From assembly GCA_041687295.1 (NCBI GenBank), contig JAWLCG010000355.1:1-5076 (forward strand): DNA of 5,076 nucleotides, read 5' to 3'. The stretch comes from JAWLCG01 sp041687295. Its GTDB lineage: Bacteria; Planctomycetota; Phycisphaerae; SM23-33; FEN-1343. Position numbers and translations under genes: made by a program. Within the stretch, counting starts at the first letter, position 1. Each line of letters opens with the position of its first letter. This document shows, piece by piece, positions 5,000 to 5,076 of the stretch. Under the pieces are notes generated by a model. The model ran no database searches and had not been told where the DNA came from. It saw only the letters and a program-made list of their open reading frames with translations.

Positions 5000-5076
5000 T
5001 CTTGAGGCGCCGGCTCGTCAGTCGCACCAACCAATGGAGACTCAAGCCGCCGCACTCCAAAAGCGCGGTCCTCGTG

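Noticed and set aside
5034..5076. ATG opening a frame that runs to the window end on the plus strand
   Set aside because: Only 14 codons are visible, with no Shine-Dalgarno site or promoter; it cannot be told from chance.

Overview
This is a GC-rich bacterial chromosomal window. It holds a methionine-biosynthesis locus on the minus strand and, divergently on the plus strand, one secreted PEP-CTERM protein gene. A PEP-CTERM tail, a MetX-MetW fusion, and several kinds of intergenic palindromic and tandem repeat together suggest a planctomycete-like organism (inference; no rRNA or marker gene is present).

Minus strand, in transcription order. A sigma70-type promoter (TTGACA-N16-TACTAT, 3729-3756) starts transcription almost exactly at the 5' edge of a well-formed SAM-I (S-box) riboswitch aptamer (about 3625-3716). 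A leader of about 200 nt with several small hairpins follows, and then metY (O-acetylhomoserine sulfhydrylase, 2131-3426) with a good Shine-Dalgarno site. Nine bases after its stop is a 9-bp hairpin without a U-tract. Next comes a 98-bp inverted array of 8-bp repeats (1998-2095). The last gene is a single reading frame that joins homoserine O-acyltransferase (MetX) to MetW (140-1951). The locus encodes acylation of homoserine and its direct sulfhydrylation to homocysteine, controlled by the pathway's end metabolite SAM. Beyond metXW, the first 139 bases hold a CTCTGTG-type short repeat and, at the very edge, what looks like one arm of a dispersed palindrome.

Plus strand. A second promoter (TTGACA-N16-TAGCAT, 3815-3842) and a Shine-Dalgarno site precede a 362-residue exported protein of unknown function with an N-terminal signal peptide and a C-terminal PEP-CTERM sorting tail. 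The two divergent -35 boxes flank an 18-bp palindrome. The last eight codons and the stop codon of this gene lie inside a 10-bp stem hairpin whose left arm matches, in inverted orientation, the first 11 bases of the window. A dispersed palindromic repeat therefore seems to have been captured as the protein's C-terminus.

The best candidates for something new are: a possible riboswitch expression platform in which an 11-nt sequence near metY is perfectly complementary to the 5' strand of aptamer helix P1; the MetX-MetW fusion; and the repeat-encoded PEP-CTERM tail. I saw no phage, CRISPR, tRNA or defence genes.
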